Source: Nonomuraea spiralis (lineage in GTDB: Bacteria > Actinomycetota > Actinomycetes > Streptosporangiales > Streptosporangiaceae). From it: 64,000 nt of DNA. The stretch covers positions 62,001-126,000 of the forward strand of contig NZ_BMRC01000002.1 in assembly GCF_014648435.1 (NCBI RefSeq). Direction: 5' to 3'. Of this stretch, positions 37,766 through 46,102 are shown in pieces (position 1 is the first letter of the stretch; each line of letters opens with the position of its first letter). The notes below the pieces were generated by a model, which ran no database searches, was not told the origin of the DNA, and was given only the letters and a program-made list of their open reading frames with translations. Position numbers and translations under genes: made by a program.

Positions 37766-40419
37766 GATCTGTCTCCGATGAGGTCGAGGAACACGTCTTC
37801 CAGGCGCGGCCCGCTGTGCCCGTTGCCGGCCGCCGAGCTCAGCAGCCGCGAGACCGGCCCGGTCGAGACCAGCCGCCCGCGGTGCATGACGACCACGTGG
37901 CTGCAGGTCTGCTCCACCTCGGCCAGCATGTGGCTGGAGACGATCACGGTACGGCCGTCGCGCGCGTAGCGCTTGAGCACCTCGCGCATCTCCCTGATCT
38001 GGGGTGGGTCGAGGCCGTTGGTGGGCTCGTCGAGCACCAGCAGGTCGGGCAGGCCGAGCATGGCCTGCGCGATGGCCAGCCGCTGGCGCATGCCCTGCGA
38101 GTACGTGCGCACGGCACGGTCGAGCGCCTTGCCGAGGCCCGCGATCTCCAGCGCCTCCTCGAAGTGGGCGTCGGCGGCGGGACGGCCGGTGGCGGCCCAG
38201 TAGAGCTCGATGTTGTCGCGGCCGGACAGGTGGGGCAGGAAGCCCGGGCCCTCCACGAACGAGCCGAGCCTGGACAGCACGGGCGCGCCCGGGGTGACGG
38301 GGTCGCCGAAGATCCGGATCTCGCCGGCGTCGGGGAGGATGAGGCCCATCATCATCCGCATCGTGGTCGTCTTGCCGGCGCCGTTGGGGCCGAGGAGGCC
38401 GAGCACCTGGCCCTGCTCGACCCGGAACGACAGCCCGTCGACGGCCCGTTCGCCGTTGCGGTACGCCTTGGTCAGCCCGACGATCTCCAACGGCACGTCC
38501 CGGCCGCCCGCCGCCTCCGGCACCTGGGCCTCGCCCGCGTCCGGCGCCGCCACCACGCCACCACGGGTGGAGGCGCGGGGGACACCACGACCGGAGGTAC
38601 GGCCCGTGGCCAGCAGGACGGCGGCGGCGAGCACGGCGGCCAGGGGCATCGCCCACACCCACCAGGCCACCCCGCTCGGCGGCGCGGCCAGCGTGCGGAC
38701 CGTGGGGACGGCCAGCGCGGGAGAGGCCAGGGAGACCCGGAACGCGGCGGCCTCGGTGGGGGTCGCGAACCCCATGTCCGTCGTGGTCACCACCAGCCGC
38801 AGCCGGTGGCCCGCGGCGAACCGGTGGTCGACGGCCGGCAGGGTGACCGTGGCCTCCGCGACGCCCGAGCCCTCGGGGATCGTGACCCGGAACGGCGCCA
38901 CCAGCCCCGCGGGCAACGCGGCCGGCTGGATGGTGTCGGCCACGTCGTAGAGCTTGGCGAACAGCGTCGCCTGGCCCTTGCCCGCCACCTTGACCGTGAC
39001 CGTGGGACTGCCGGTGAGCTGGAGCGGCGCGGTGAGCGACGCCGACTCGAACGCGGCGCTCTGGCCGGGCATGTCGATGGACACGCCCGCGCCGCCGCTC
39101 TGGCCGGCCAGCAGGCCGCCGACACCGGGAACGGTCGAGATCGAGGCGGGGGCGCCGCCGGGCGGGTTGACGATGTTCTGCTCGGGGCCGGTGAGCCGCA
39201 CCGTGGTGGTGTCGGTGCCGGCCAGGCCGGGGTAGGAGGACGCCTCGGGGTGGAGCCTGATGCGCTGGCGGGTGCCGGGGTCGCGGCCGCCGTCACGGGT
39301 GACCGTGAACGCGCCCACGGCGGGCGCCGCCTCGCGCTTGAGGTAGCGGCCGAACCAGGCGGAGGACTGGTCGTAGAGCCAGTCGGCCTCGCCGTTGCCG
39401 CCGTCGTGGCCGCCGTCGAACCAGGCCATGCTGACCGGCGTGCCGGCCGCGGCGATGGCGTTGGCGTTGGCGTCGGCGTGGGCGATGGGGAAGAGGGAGT
39501 CGCGCTGACCCTGGAGCAGCAGGGTGGGCGCCTTGATCCGGCCGGCCACGGTGACCGGGCTGGACCTGCGCAGCAGCGCGATCGCCTCGGGCGTCGGCCG
39601 GCCGTCCTCGGCGACCTGCTGGTAGATGTCGCAGATCGCCGGTAGGAAGCGGCCGCATCTGGCCTGCTGGGCGGTCAGCGGAGCGGCGGCCTCGCGGCGG
39701 GACCGGTCGGCGAAGGTGTCGAGGGAGACGCCCTGGCCGAAGAAGATGCCCGCCCACATGCGCTTGAAGACGCCGTCGCCAACGCCCTGGCCGATGGCGG
39801 CCGGCGCGGCGGCGGCGCTCTGCGCACCCTGCCCGGTGGCGGACCCGCCGGTGGCGGGCTGGGCGGCGGCGTTGGGGAAGAGGGCGTCGGCGAGGTCGGC
39901 CCAGGTGATCTGGGGGACGATCGCGTCGATGCGCTGGTCGTACGCGGCGGTCATCAGGGCGATGGCGCCGCCGTACGAGCCGCCCGTGATGCCCACGCGC
40001 GGGTCGCCGGTCGCGTCGAGCTGGACCTCGGGCCGCCCGGCCAGCCAGTCGACGAGCTGCTTGACGTCCTTGACCTCGTAGTCGGGGGAGTTGAGTGCGA
40101 TCTCTCCCGTCGAACGGCCGAAGCCGCGCGCGGACCAGGTCAGCACGGCGTAGCCGTCCTGGGCCAGACGGGCGGCCTGCTGGCGGACGCTCTGCTTGCT
40201 GCCGCCGAACCCGTGGGCGACCAGCACGGCGGGCGCCTTCCCGCCGCCCGCCGGCGGGAAGAAGGTGGCGTCGAGCTCCACCCGCTGGTCGTCGGACGGC
40301 CCGTCGACGACCGTGATCCGCTGGTCCTGACCGCGCGCCTCCGAAGGGGACGGCCACACCAGCCACGTCGTCACCCCGATGACGGCGAGCACCGCGACCA
40401 GCGCGGCCACACGTTTCAT
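37762..40419 (-). CDS. fusion: extracytoplasmic CocE/X-Pro-peptidase-like hydrolase and ABC ATPase
   Basis: An 885-aa two-part protein. Residues 3-23 are a signal anchor. Residues 35-360 are an alpha/beta hydrolase with VAHGFGGSK, nucleophile Ser148 in GGSYGG, Asp307 in GQRDSLFP and His338 in GGHDG. Residues 370-575 form the beta-sandwich typical of CocE/NonD and X-prolyl dipeptidyl peptidases. A second membrane helix (585-605) returns the chain to the cytoplasm, where an ABC ATPase carries Walker A GPNGAGKTT (678-686), signature YSQGM (773-777) and Walker B LLVLDEP. Each half is complete, so this is a true fusion. It is coupled to the permease gene. The hydrolase would act on the trans side of the membrane. 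Confidence 0.85.
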   Translation of the reverse strand: MKRVAALVAVLAVIGVTTWLVWPSPSEARGQDQRITVVDGPSDDQRVELDATFFPPAGGGKAPAVLVAHGFGGSKQSVRQQAARLAQDGYAVLTWSARGFGRSTGEIALNSPDYEVKDVKQLVDWLAGRPEVQLDATGDPRVGITGGSYGGAIALMTAAYDQRIDAIVPQITWADLADALFPNAAAQPATGGSATGQGAQSAAAAPAAIGQGVGDGVFKRMWAGIFFGQGVSLDTFADRSRREAAAPLTAQQARCGRFLPAICDIYQQVAEDGRPTPEAIALLRRSSPVTVAGRIKAPTLLLQGQRDSLFPIAHADANANAIAAAGTPVSMAWFDGGHDGGNGEADWLYDQSSAWFGRYLKREAAPAVGAFTVTRDGGRDPGTRQRIRLHPEASSYPGLAGTDTTTVRLTGPEQNIVNPPGGAPASISTVPGVGGLLAGQSGGAGVSIDMPGQSAAFESASLTAPLQLTGSPTVTVKVAGKGQATLFAKLYDVADTIQPAALPAGLVAPFRVTIPEGSGVAEATVTLPAVDHRFAAGHRLRLVVTTTDMGFATPTEAAAFRVSLASPALAVPTVRTLAAPPSGVAWWVWAMPLAAVLAAAVLLATGRTSGRGVPRASTRGGVVAAPDAGEAQVPEAAGGRDVPLEIVGLTKAYRNGERAVDGLSFRVEQGQVLGLLGPNGAGKTTTMRMMMGLILPDAGEIRIFGDPVTPGAPVLSRLGSFVEGPGFLPHLSGRDNIELYWAATGRPAADAHFEEALEIAGLGKALDRAVRTYSQGMRQRLAIAQAMLGLPDLLVLDEPTNGLDPPQIREMREVLKRYARDGRTVIVSSHMLAEVEQTCSHVVVMHRGRLVSTGPVSRLLSSAAGNGHSGPRLEDVFLDLIGDRS

Positions 40420-40479
40420 GCCGGTGAGCCTACTTTCCGCACCTGAGAGATCCCTGAGACGGCCGTCGCGGGGCGGGCA

Positions 40480-40914
40480 TCAGCCGAGGATCGCGTAGAC
40501 CGTCGAGGAGTGCGCGGCCGGGTCGCCGTCGCCTTCGGGGGTCAGCGTGACCTCCGAGAAGGCCAGGGAGCGGCCGAGCTTGGTGATGCGTACGTCGAGC
40601 AGCACGTCGCGGCCCATCACCGGCCGCTGGAACGTGGTCGACTGCTGCACGGTCGTCATCGGCACGAACCCGCCTCTGGCCGAGGAGATCGCGATGACCG
40701 TGGCGGTGTCGGCGGCGGCCATCATCGCCTGGCCGCACAGCCCGCCGCCTTCCCTGGCCAGGGCGCCGGACCAGGGGAGCCGGACGACGGCATGGCGCTC
40801 GCCCACCTCCTCGACCCGCAGCCCGAGCTCCTGGATCCAGGGAGCGAAGTATTGCCGGAGAATCGCCTCTGCGTCTTCTGGAGTCACGCGCTCATCATGC
40901 ACGCTGGTGGGCAT
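40480..40914 (-). CDS. PaaI family hotdog thioesterase
   Basis: A 144-aa hot-dog-fold protein, probably hydrolysing an acyl-CoA or aryl-CoA thioester. The family core GGGLCGQAMMAAADTATVIA (helix with the catalytic Asp/Glu position), followed by TTVQQSTTFQRPVMGRDVLL and ITKLGRSLAFSEVTLTPEG, is clear. Three in-frame starts are possible (ATG 40914, GTG 40902, GTG 40887), and none has a good ribosome site; the first is given. It lies 60 bases before the fusion gene on the same strand and is divergent from the P450 gene. Confidence 0.85.
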   Translation of the reverse strand: MPTSVHDERVTPEDAEAILRQYFAPWIQELGLRVEEVGERHAVVRLPWSGALAREGGGLCGQAMMAAADTATVIAISSARGGFVPMTTVQQSTTFQRPVMGRDVLLDVRITKLGRSLAFSEVTLTPEGDGDPAAHSSTVYAILG

Positions 40915-41080
40915 GGCGGAGGAGCGGAGCGAGCGTCCTGTGGACAAGCCGGCGGGGGAGCGAACGAACCACCCCACGCAAGCCCCCACCGGCGTACGGG
41001 GCGAAGGTCCTTCGAAGGGGCGGGCCGGGGAGACGGGCGGAGGGCCTGCGGGGGAGCGGACTGGGCAGGGGCGTGGTGAT

Positions 41081-42331
41081 GTGGTGGGGGTGTTTTTGCC
41101 GTCCACCTATGCGGCGGCCGTCCCCTATGACCTGTACGCCCGGCTTCGCCGGGAGAGTCCCGTCTGCTGGATCCCTGAGCCGGCCGTCGGCCCGTGGCGG
41201 GAGGGGCCCGGATACTGGGCGGTGTTCCGGCACGCCGACGTCAAGCGCGTGCTGCGCAGCCCCGAGGACTTCTCCTCGCACCTCGGCGCCACCCAGATCC
41301 GCGACCCCGACACGCCCGCCGACCTGGAGTTCGTCCGGTCGATGATGCTCAACATGGACCCGCCGGACCACTCCAGGCTGCGCCGGATCGTGGCCGCCGC
41401 CTTCACACCGCGCGCCGTCCGCGCCCTGGAACGCACGATCAGGGACCGGGTGGCGGCGCTGCTCGCGGCGGGCGAGTGCGACTTCGTCGAGGTGGCCGCC
41501 GACCTGCCCGTCTGGACGCTGGCCCACGTGATGGGCGTGCCCGAGCAGGACAGGCGGCTGCTGTACGACTGGGCCTCCCGCGTGATCGGCTACCAGGACG
41601 ACGACTACGCCGGCCTGTCCACGGCCGAGGTCGAGTCCCTGACCCCCGTGGGCCGTCTGGCGGTCGCCGCCCGTCCCGAGCTCAAGCCGGGCATGAACCC
41701 CAGGTCCAGGGCCGCGCTGGCCGACATGTTCGCCTATGCCCACACCTTGGCCGACACCCCGCGCGAGTCCGTCATGTCGGCGATGCGAGAGGGCGGCCTG
41801 ACCGAGGCCGAGTTCGAGAACATGTTCTTCCTGTTCGCCGTCGCCGGCAACGAGACCCTGCGCAACGGCATCCCCGGCGGCCTGCTCACCCTGCTGGAGC
41901 ACCCCGCCGAGCTGGAACGGCTGCGCGCCGACCCGTCGCTGCTGGAGTCCGCGGTCGAGGAGATGTTGCGCTACTGGCCCCCGGTGATGGACTTCCGCCG
42001 TACGGCCACCCGCGACCTCACGCTCGGCGGCCGGCGCGTCCAGGCGGGCGAGAAGGTGGTCGTCTACCACGCCTCGGCCAACCGCGACCCCGCCGTCTTC
42101 GCCGACCCCGACCGCTTCGACGTCGCCCGTACCCCCAACGACCACGTCAGCTTCGGTTTCGGCCCGCACTTCTGCCTCGGCGCCCACCTCGCCCGCGTCC
42201 AGCTCCGCGCGGTCTTCGGCGAGCTGCTCGCCTGGGACGTCGAGCCCGCCGGAACCCCGGTACGCCTGACCTCTAACTTCCAGAACGGGCTCAAACACCT
42301 CCCGGTACGCCTGGCCCGACGCCTCCTCTAG
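41081..42331 (+). CDS. cytochrome P450 (CYP125/CYP142-like)
   Basis: A 416-aa soluble heme monooxygenase. Marks in order: W-A-V-F-R-H-A-D-V, MLNMDPPDHSRLRRIV in helix C, the I-helix LFAVAGNETLRNGIPGG (AGNET as in CYP124/125/142-type sterol and lipid hydroxylases), EEMLRYW (ExxR), and heme motif FGFGPHFCLGAHLAR with the thiolate Cys. The family suggests oxidation of a lipid or steroid tail, and the acyl-CoA genes at 51-54 kb would suit that, but the link is inference. GTG 41081, with AGGGG nine bases upstream, is the best start; GTGs at 41084 and 41090 are alternatives. No ferredoxin gene is beside it. Confidence 0.9.
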   Translation: MVGVFLPSTYAAAVPYDLYARLRRESPVCWIPEPAVGPWREGPGYWAVFRHADVKRVLRSPEDFSSHLGATQIRDPDTPADLEFVRSMMLNMDPPDHSRLRRIVAAAFTPRAVRALERTIRDRVAALLAAGECDFVEVAADLPVWTLAHVMGVPEQDRRLLYDWASRVIGYQDDDYAGLSTAEVESLTPVGRLAVAARPELKPGMNPRSRAALADMFAYAHTLADTPRESVMSAMREGGLTEAEFENMFFLFAVAGNETLRNGIPGGLLTLLEHPAELERLRADPSLLESAVEEMLRYWPPVMDFRRTATRDLTLGGRRVQAGEKVVVYHASANRDPAVFADPDRFDVARTPNDHVSFGFGPHFCLGAHLARVQLRAVFGELLAWDVEPAGTPVRLTSNFQNGLKHLPVRLARRLL

Positions 42332-42341
42332 GCTCGCCCGC

Positions 42342-43139
42342 ATGGACTACCTGGAGATCAACAGGGCCAACTGGAACGCGCGGGTCCCCGTCCACGTCGG
42401 CAGCGACTTCTACGACGTCGAGGGGTTCAGGAAGGGGCACGACCCGCTGCGGCCGTTCGAGCTGGCCGAGGTCGGCGAGGTGGCCGGACGCCGGCTCGCG
42501 CACCTGCAGTGTCACTTCGGCCTCGACACCCTGGCCTGGGCCAGGCGCGGCGCGGAGGTGACCGGGCTCGACTTCTCCGAGGCGGCCGTCGAGGAGGCCA
42601 GGGCGATCGCGGCGGACTGCGGGATCCCGGCCACGTTCGTCACCGCCGACGTCTATGACGCCGCGCGGGCGCTGGGCGGCCGGACGTACGACATCGTCTA
42701 CACCGGGGTCGGCGCCCTGGTCTGGCTGCCCGACCTGGCCCGCTGGGCGGCCACGGTGGCCTCGCTGCTGGCCCCGGGCGGTTTCCTCTACCTGGCCGAG
42801 TTCCACCCTGTCGCCGACGTCCTCGACGACGAGACCGGTACGACCGTCACCTATGACTACTTCGCGCGCGGCCCCCACGTCTGGGAGGACGTCCACAGCT
42901 ACACCGGCAGCGGCGAGCTCGACCACCCGACCTCCGTGCAGTTCCAGCACGGCCTCGGCGAGGTCGTCAGCGCGGTGGCGGCGGCCGGGCTGCGGCTGGA
43001 CTTCCTGCACGAGCACGACCACACGCTGTTCCCGCGCTTCGCCACGCTGGTCGCCGACGGTTCGGCGTACCGGCTCCCGGAGGGGGCGCCGCGGATGCCG
43101 CTCATGTATTCACTGCGAGCGACAAAGCCGTACAAATAG
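42342..43139 (+). CDS. class I SAM-dependent methyltransferase
   Basis: A 265-aa cytoplasmic methyltransferase. Motif I is LAHLQCHFGLDTLAWARRGA (variant of the glycine-rich loop, with His-Phe-Gly), motif II VTGLDFSEAAVEEAR with the acidic ribose ligand, VTADVYDA, and the post-motif YDIVYTGVGALVWLPDL. This H-F-G variant belongs to a common actinobacterial group of unknown substrate. The ATG lies 10 bases after the P450 stop, so the two are probably co-transcribed. Confidence 0.85.
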   Translation: MDYLEINRANWNARVPVHVGSDFYDVEGFRKGHDPLRPFELAEVGEVAGRRLAHLQCHFGLDTLAWARRGAEVTGLDFSEAAVEEARAIAADCGIPATFVTADVYDAARALGGRTYDIVYTGVGALVWLPDLARWAATVASLLAPGGFLYLAEFHPVADVLDDETGTTVTYDYFARGPHVWEDVHSYTGSGELDHPTSVQFQHGLGEVVSAVAAAGLRLDFLHEHDHTLFPRFATLVADGSAYRLPEGAPRMPLMYSLRATKPYK

Positions 43140-43169
43140 TACATCTGAGACCGATGGGCTGGATGACCG

Positions 43170-43175
43170 TAAGAT
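43170..43175 (+). promoter_or_regulatory. -10 hexamer of a leaderless transcript
   Basis: TAAGAT ends seven bases before the GTG at 43183, with no ribosome site in between. A weak -35-like CTGAGA lies 19 bp upstream. Confidence 0.4.
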
Positions 43176-43182
43176 TTGCGCC

Positions 43183-44367
43183 GTGAAGTCACCAGCATCG
43201 TTCAAGAAGGCCGCAGCGTGGGCCTTGCCGTACTGGACCAGAGGCCAGGCGGGGCGCGAGACGCCGCAAGACCTGTTCCGGGTGCTCTACTTCGGATGGC
43301 TGGTGGCGCTCACGCTCAAGCTCCTCGGCTCGGCGTGGGACGTCTCGTGGCACTTCAAGTGGCTGCGCGACGACCTCGCCCCGCCCCACCTGCTCAACTC
43401 CGCCGGCACCGCGCTCGTCGTCGTCCTGACCGTGGTCCACGGCTACACCGGCTACGGGGTGGACAAGGCGGCGCTCCGGCTCATCCAGTGGGGCACCGGG
43501 ATCTTCCTGGTCGCGGTGCCGCTCGACCTGATCAACCACCGCGTCAACGGGCTCGACATCACCTCGTGGAGCCCGTCGCACATCATGCTCTACGTTGGAA
43601 CGTTCTTCATGATCGCGGGGGTGATCCGCGGCTGGTTCATGGGTGCGCCCCCCGGCCGGGAGCGCACGGTCGTGCTGGGCGCGTTCTTCGCGTTCTTCCT
43701 GGAGAACATGCACTTCCCCGAGCAGCACCAGGAGTACGGCGTGCTCTCGCTGGGCGCCTGGGACAACCACGCGACCTACGCCGAGCCGATCCTGCTGCGC
43801 TTCGCCGCCGACCAGATGGGCCGGCCGATCGACCGGGTCATGATGAGCGGGTTCACCCTGCCCGTGCCCGACTACCTCTACCCGGTCTACGCCGTGGTGG
43901 CGGTGTTGTCGGTGCTGGTGGCGGCCCGGCTGATGATCGGCCGGTTCGGCGCGGCGACGCTGGTGGCGGGCGCGTACGTGGGGTTCCGCACGCTGATCTG
44001 GCCGCTGCTCACCTTCGGCGGTTTCCCGCCGTCGGCGGTGCCGTTCTTCTTCGTGGTGGCCGGGCTGCTGGTGGACCTCGCGTTCCTGGTGCGCGTACCG
44101 GCCGTACGCGCCGTCGTGGGCGTGGCCGCGGTGACGGCCGGCGCCTACGGCGCGCTGGTCGTCCAGAGCGCGGTCATGGGCTCGGTCTACGGCGCGATCA
44201 AGGGCCAGACCGGCCTGTACGGATCCCCGCCCCTGGTCACGTCGTCGGCCCTCTGGGCCGGACTCGGCCTGCTGGCCGTCTGGCTGGCCGCCGAGTGGGT
44301 CGCCGGGCGGCGCGAGCGCCGGGCTCAGCCGATCGAGGCCCGGGTGATCGCCACCGCCACGCCGTAG
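43183..44367 (+). CDS. membrane protein with duplicated His/Asp motif, near CopC-CopD
   Basis: A 394-aa polytopic membrane protein of unknown function with roughly nine or ten helices. Two related segments stand out: WDVSWHFKWLRDDLAPPHLL (residues 52-71; D53, H57, D63/64, H69) and LDLINHRVNGLDITSWSPSH (114-133; D115, H119, D125, H133). Both follow D-x-x-x-H, Asp, P-x-H at helix ends. Further His occur at 177, 182 and 196. Such placement suggests a metal or heme site in or near the membrane. The next genes, on the other strand, are CopD and CopC, which makes copper a natural guess. The GTG start appears leaderless. The 3' end overlaps copD by 43 bases. Confidence 0.7.
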   Translation: MKSPASFKKAAAWALPYWTRGQAGRETPQDLFRVLYFGWLVALTLKLLGSAWDVSWHFKWLRDDLAPPHLLNSAGTALVVVLTVVHGYTGYGVDKAALRLIQWGTGIFLVAVPLDLINHRVNGLDITSWSPSHIMLYVGTFFMIAGVIRGWFMGAPPGRERTVVLGAFFAFFLENMHFPEQHQEYGVLSLGAWDNHATYAEPILLRFAADQMGRPIDRVMMSGFTLPVPDYLYPVYAVVAVLSVLVAARLMIGRFGAATLVAGAYVGFRTLIWPLLTFGGFPPSAVPFFFVVAGLLVDLAFLVRVPAVRAVVGVAAVTAGAYGALVVQSAVMGSVYGAIKGQTGLYGSPPLVTSSALWAGLGLLAVWLAAEWVAGRRERRAQPIEARVIATATP

Positions 44368-45374
44368 GCCAGCCCCATCACGCCCACCTCGGCCGCCGTC
44401 CAGCTCACCAGGGCGGTGGCCCCGCCGCGGCGGATGACCGGCAGCAGGCGGAAGCGGATGTGGGCGGCCAGCGGCACCAGCAGCGCCACCAGCGCCGTCT
44501 TGATCACCACGAGGATGCCGTAATTGCTGGTCACGATCGCGTCCGGGAGTTCGACGCCGGGCGTGAGCGCCATCGTGCCCAGCCCGGTGATCAACCCTGA
44601 CAGGGAGACCAGGAGCAGGCAGACGGTGGCCATCCTGGAGAACTTCGGCAGCGCCACGGCCAGCAGGCCCGGGTGCGGCGCGACGAACACGGCCGTGGCC
44701 GCCAGGCCGCCCGCCCAGGCCGCCGCGCCCATCACGTGGATCTCCATCGAGATCATGATGGGGTCGTGCCACACGGAGTTGACCGCGTGCCCGGTGACCG
44801 GGATGGGCAGCAGCCCGAACAGCGCCACGATGATCCGCAGCTCCGCGGGCACCTTCTCGCCGAACCGCACCGCCATCAGCCCGATGCCCGCCGCCGCCAG
44901 CGCGCACGCCGCGCTGAACAGCAGCCCCTGCCCGGTGCCGACGTCCTCGACGTAGGAGGCGATCATGCCGAACGTGGGCACGCGGCCCGGGTTGAGCTCG
45001 GCCGTCTGGAACACGATGGTGAGCAGCGCGCAGATCGCCCACGTCCAGGCCGCCAGCACGGCGAGCGGGCGCACCCGGCGCAGGACCGGCTCGGTGGCGC
45101 CGGGGGCGTCGAAGCCGAGCAGCTTGGGCACGAGGCTGAGGCCGACCACGGCGACGGCGGCGAGGTCGAGCAGCACCCTGACGACGGGAAGCCCGTAGGC
45201 GACGACCGGCCCCGGCATGGGGATGCCCGGCACGGACTCCTGCGCCGTGAGCGTGGACGCCGCCACGGCGGACACGATCCCGCACACGACGAACGCCCCG
45301 GCGACGAGTCGCCCGCCGACGGCCCGCTGACCGGAACGAGAGGCGCCGGAACGGGAGGAAACGGTCGCGGTCAC
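44325..45374 (-). CDS. CopD family copper-transport membrane protein
   Basis: A 349-aa inner-membrane protein of the CopD family, thought to move copper across the membrane with CopC. About eight helices are visible; the CopD core appears as ALLTIVFQTAEL, PVTGHAVNSVWHDPIMISME and IHVMGAAAWAGGLAATAVF, whose His residues are the family's putative copper ligands, then FSRMATVCLLLVSLSGLITG. The GTG at 45374 overlaps the copC stop (GTGA), and GGAGGGG precedes it, so the pair is coupled. It ends inside the 3' end of the His-rich membrane protein gene. Confidence 0.88.
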   Translation of the reverse strand: MTATVSSRSGASRSGQRAVGGRLVAGAFVVCGIVSAVAASTLTAQESVPGIPMPGPVVAYGLPVVRVLLDLAAVAVVGLSLVPKLLGFDAPGATEPVLRRVRPLAVLAAWTWAICALLTIVFQTAELNPGRVPTFGMIASYVEDVGTGQGLLFSAACALAAAGIGLMAVRFGEKVPAELRIIVALFGLLPIPVTGHAVNSVWHDPIMISMEIHVMGAAAWAGGLAATAVFVAPHPGLLAVALPKFSRMATVCLLLVSLSGLITGLGTMALTPGVELPDAIVTSNYGILVVIKTALVALLVPLAAHIRFRLLPVIRRGGATALVSWTAAEVGVMGLAYGVAVAITRASIG

Positions 45375-46051
45375 GTCCGGGTCCCCTCCGAGGGCCGCGC
45401 CCTGGCCTCGACGTCCGCCGCCTCGGCCTCCGCGCCGGCCTCGGCCTCCGCGCCGGCCTCGACCTCCGCGGCGGGCGCGGGGGTGGAGCGGCGGAGGGCG
45501 ACGGCGGTGCCGGCGGCCAGGAGCAGCAGGGCGGCCACGATCCACACGACCGCCATGCCGGCCCCGCCGTTGGCCGCCGCCTCGGCCGCCTCCGCGCTGG
45601 ACCCCTGGTCGCTCTGCCCCGTCTGCCCTGTCTGCCCCGTCTGCCCTGTCTGCCCCGTCTGGCCGTTCTGGCCGGCCGAGACCCCGGTGGCGGAGGCGGC
45701 CAGGCTGAAGCTGATGCTGCCGGTCACCGGATGGCCGTCGGACGACAGGATCCGGTAGCCCACCACGTACGAGCCGCCCGCGGGCAGCGGTTTGACCTTG
45801 ACCGAGACCCGTTCGGCCGACACCTCGGCCGTCCCGTCGGCGTAGGAGGAGCCGTCGGCCCCCGTCACGCCCACCTGCGCGTACCCCTGCCGCACGGCCT
45901 GGTCGAACACCAGCGTCACCCGCGCGGGCGAGGCGGACAGCGCGGCGCCGTCCTTCGGATCGCTGCCGACCAGCACGTTGTGCGCCTGCGCGGGAAGGGC
46001 GAACCCGACCGCGGCGCACGCGAGCAACAGGACCGTGAGTAGCCGCCTCAC
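45371..46051 (-). CDS. CopC domain protein with membrane anchor
   Basis: A 226-aa extracytoplasmic copper-binding protein. The signal peptide ends AQA, leaving His24 as the mature N-terminus, the Cu(II) ligand position of CopC; D105 and H107 in SSDGHPVTG complete the expected Cu(II) site. The Cu(I) Met-rich site is absent. The domain is followed by a GQT-repeat linker (128-146), one transmembrane helix (166-186) and a cytoplasmic acidic tail with EAGAEA repeats. The gene starts with GTG 46051 and is divergent from a methyltransferase gene. Confidence 0.9.
   Translation of the reverse strand: MRRLLTVLLLACAAVGFALPAQAHNVLVGSDPKDGAALSASPARVTLVFDQAVRQGYAQVGVTGADGSSYADGTAEVSAERVSVKVKPLPAGGSYVVGYRILSSDGHPVTGSISFSLAASATGVSAGQNGQTGQTGQTGQTGQTGQSDQGSSAEAAEAAANGGAGMAVVWIVAALLLLAAGTAVALRRSTPAPAAEVEAGAEAEAGAEAEAADVEARARPSEGTRT
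45614..45658. repeat. five 9-bp tandem repeats in copC
   Basis: Five units CTGCCC[C/T]GT follow one another, alternating C and T at the seventh base. They encode the GQT linker of the CopC protein. Unit loss or gain would keep the frame, so linker length can vary. A second repeat, 18 bp in nearly three copies, lies at 45421-45470 and encodes the EAGAEA tail. Confidence 0.85.
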
Positions 46052-46102
46052 CGATCAAAACCTTCCATCGAACGAGTCTGGAACCTGTATATGGTCCCAT
46101 CC

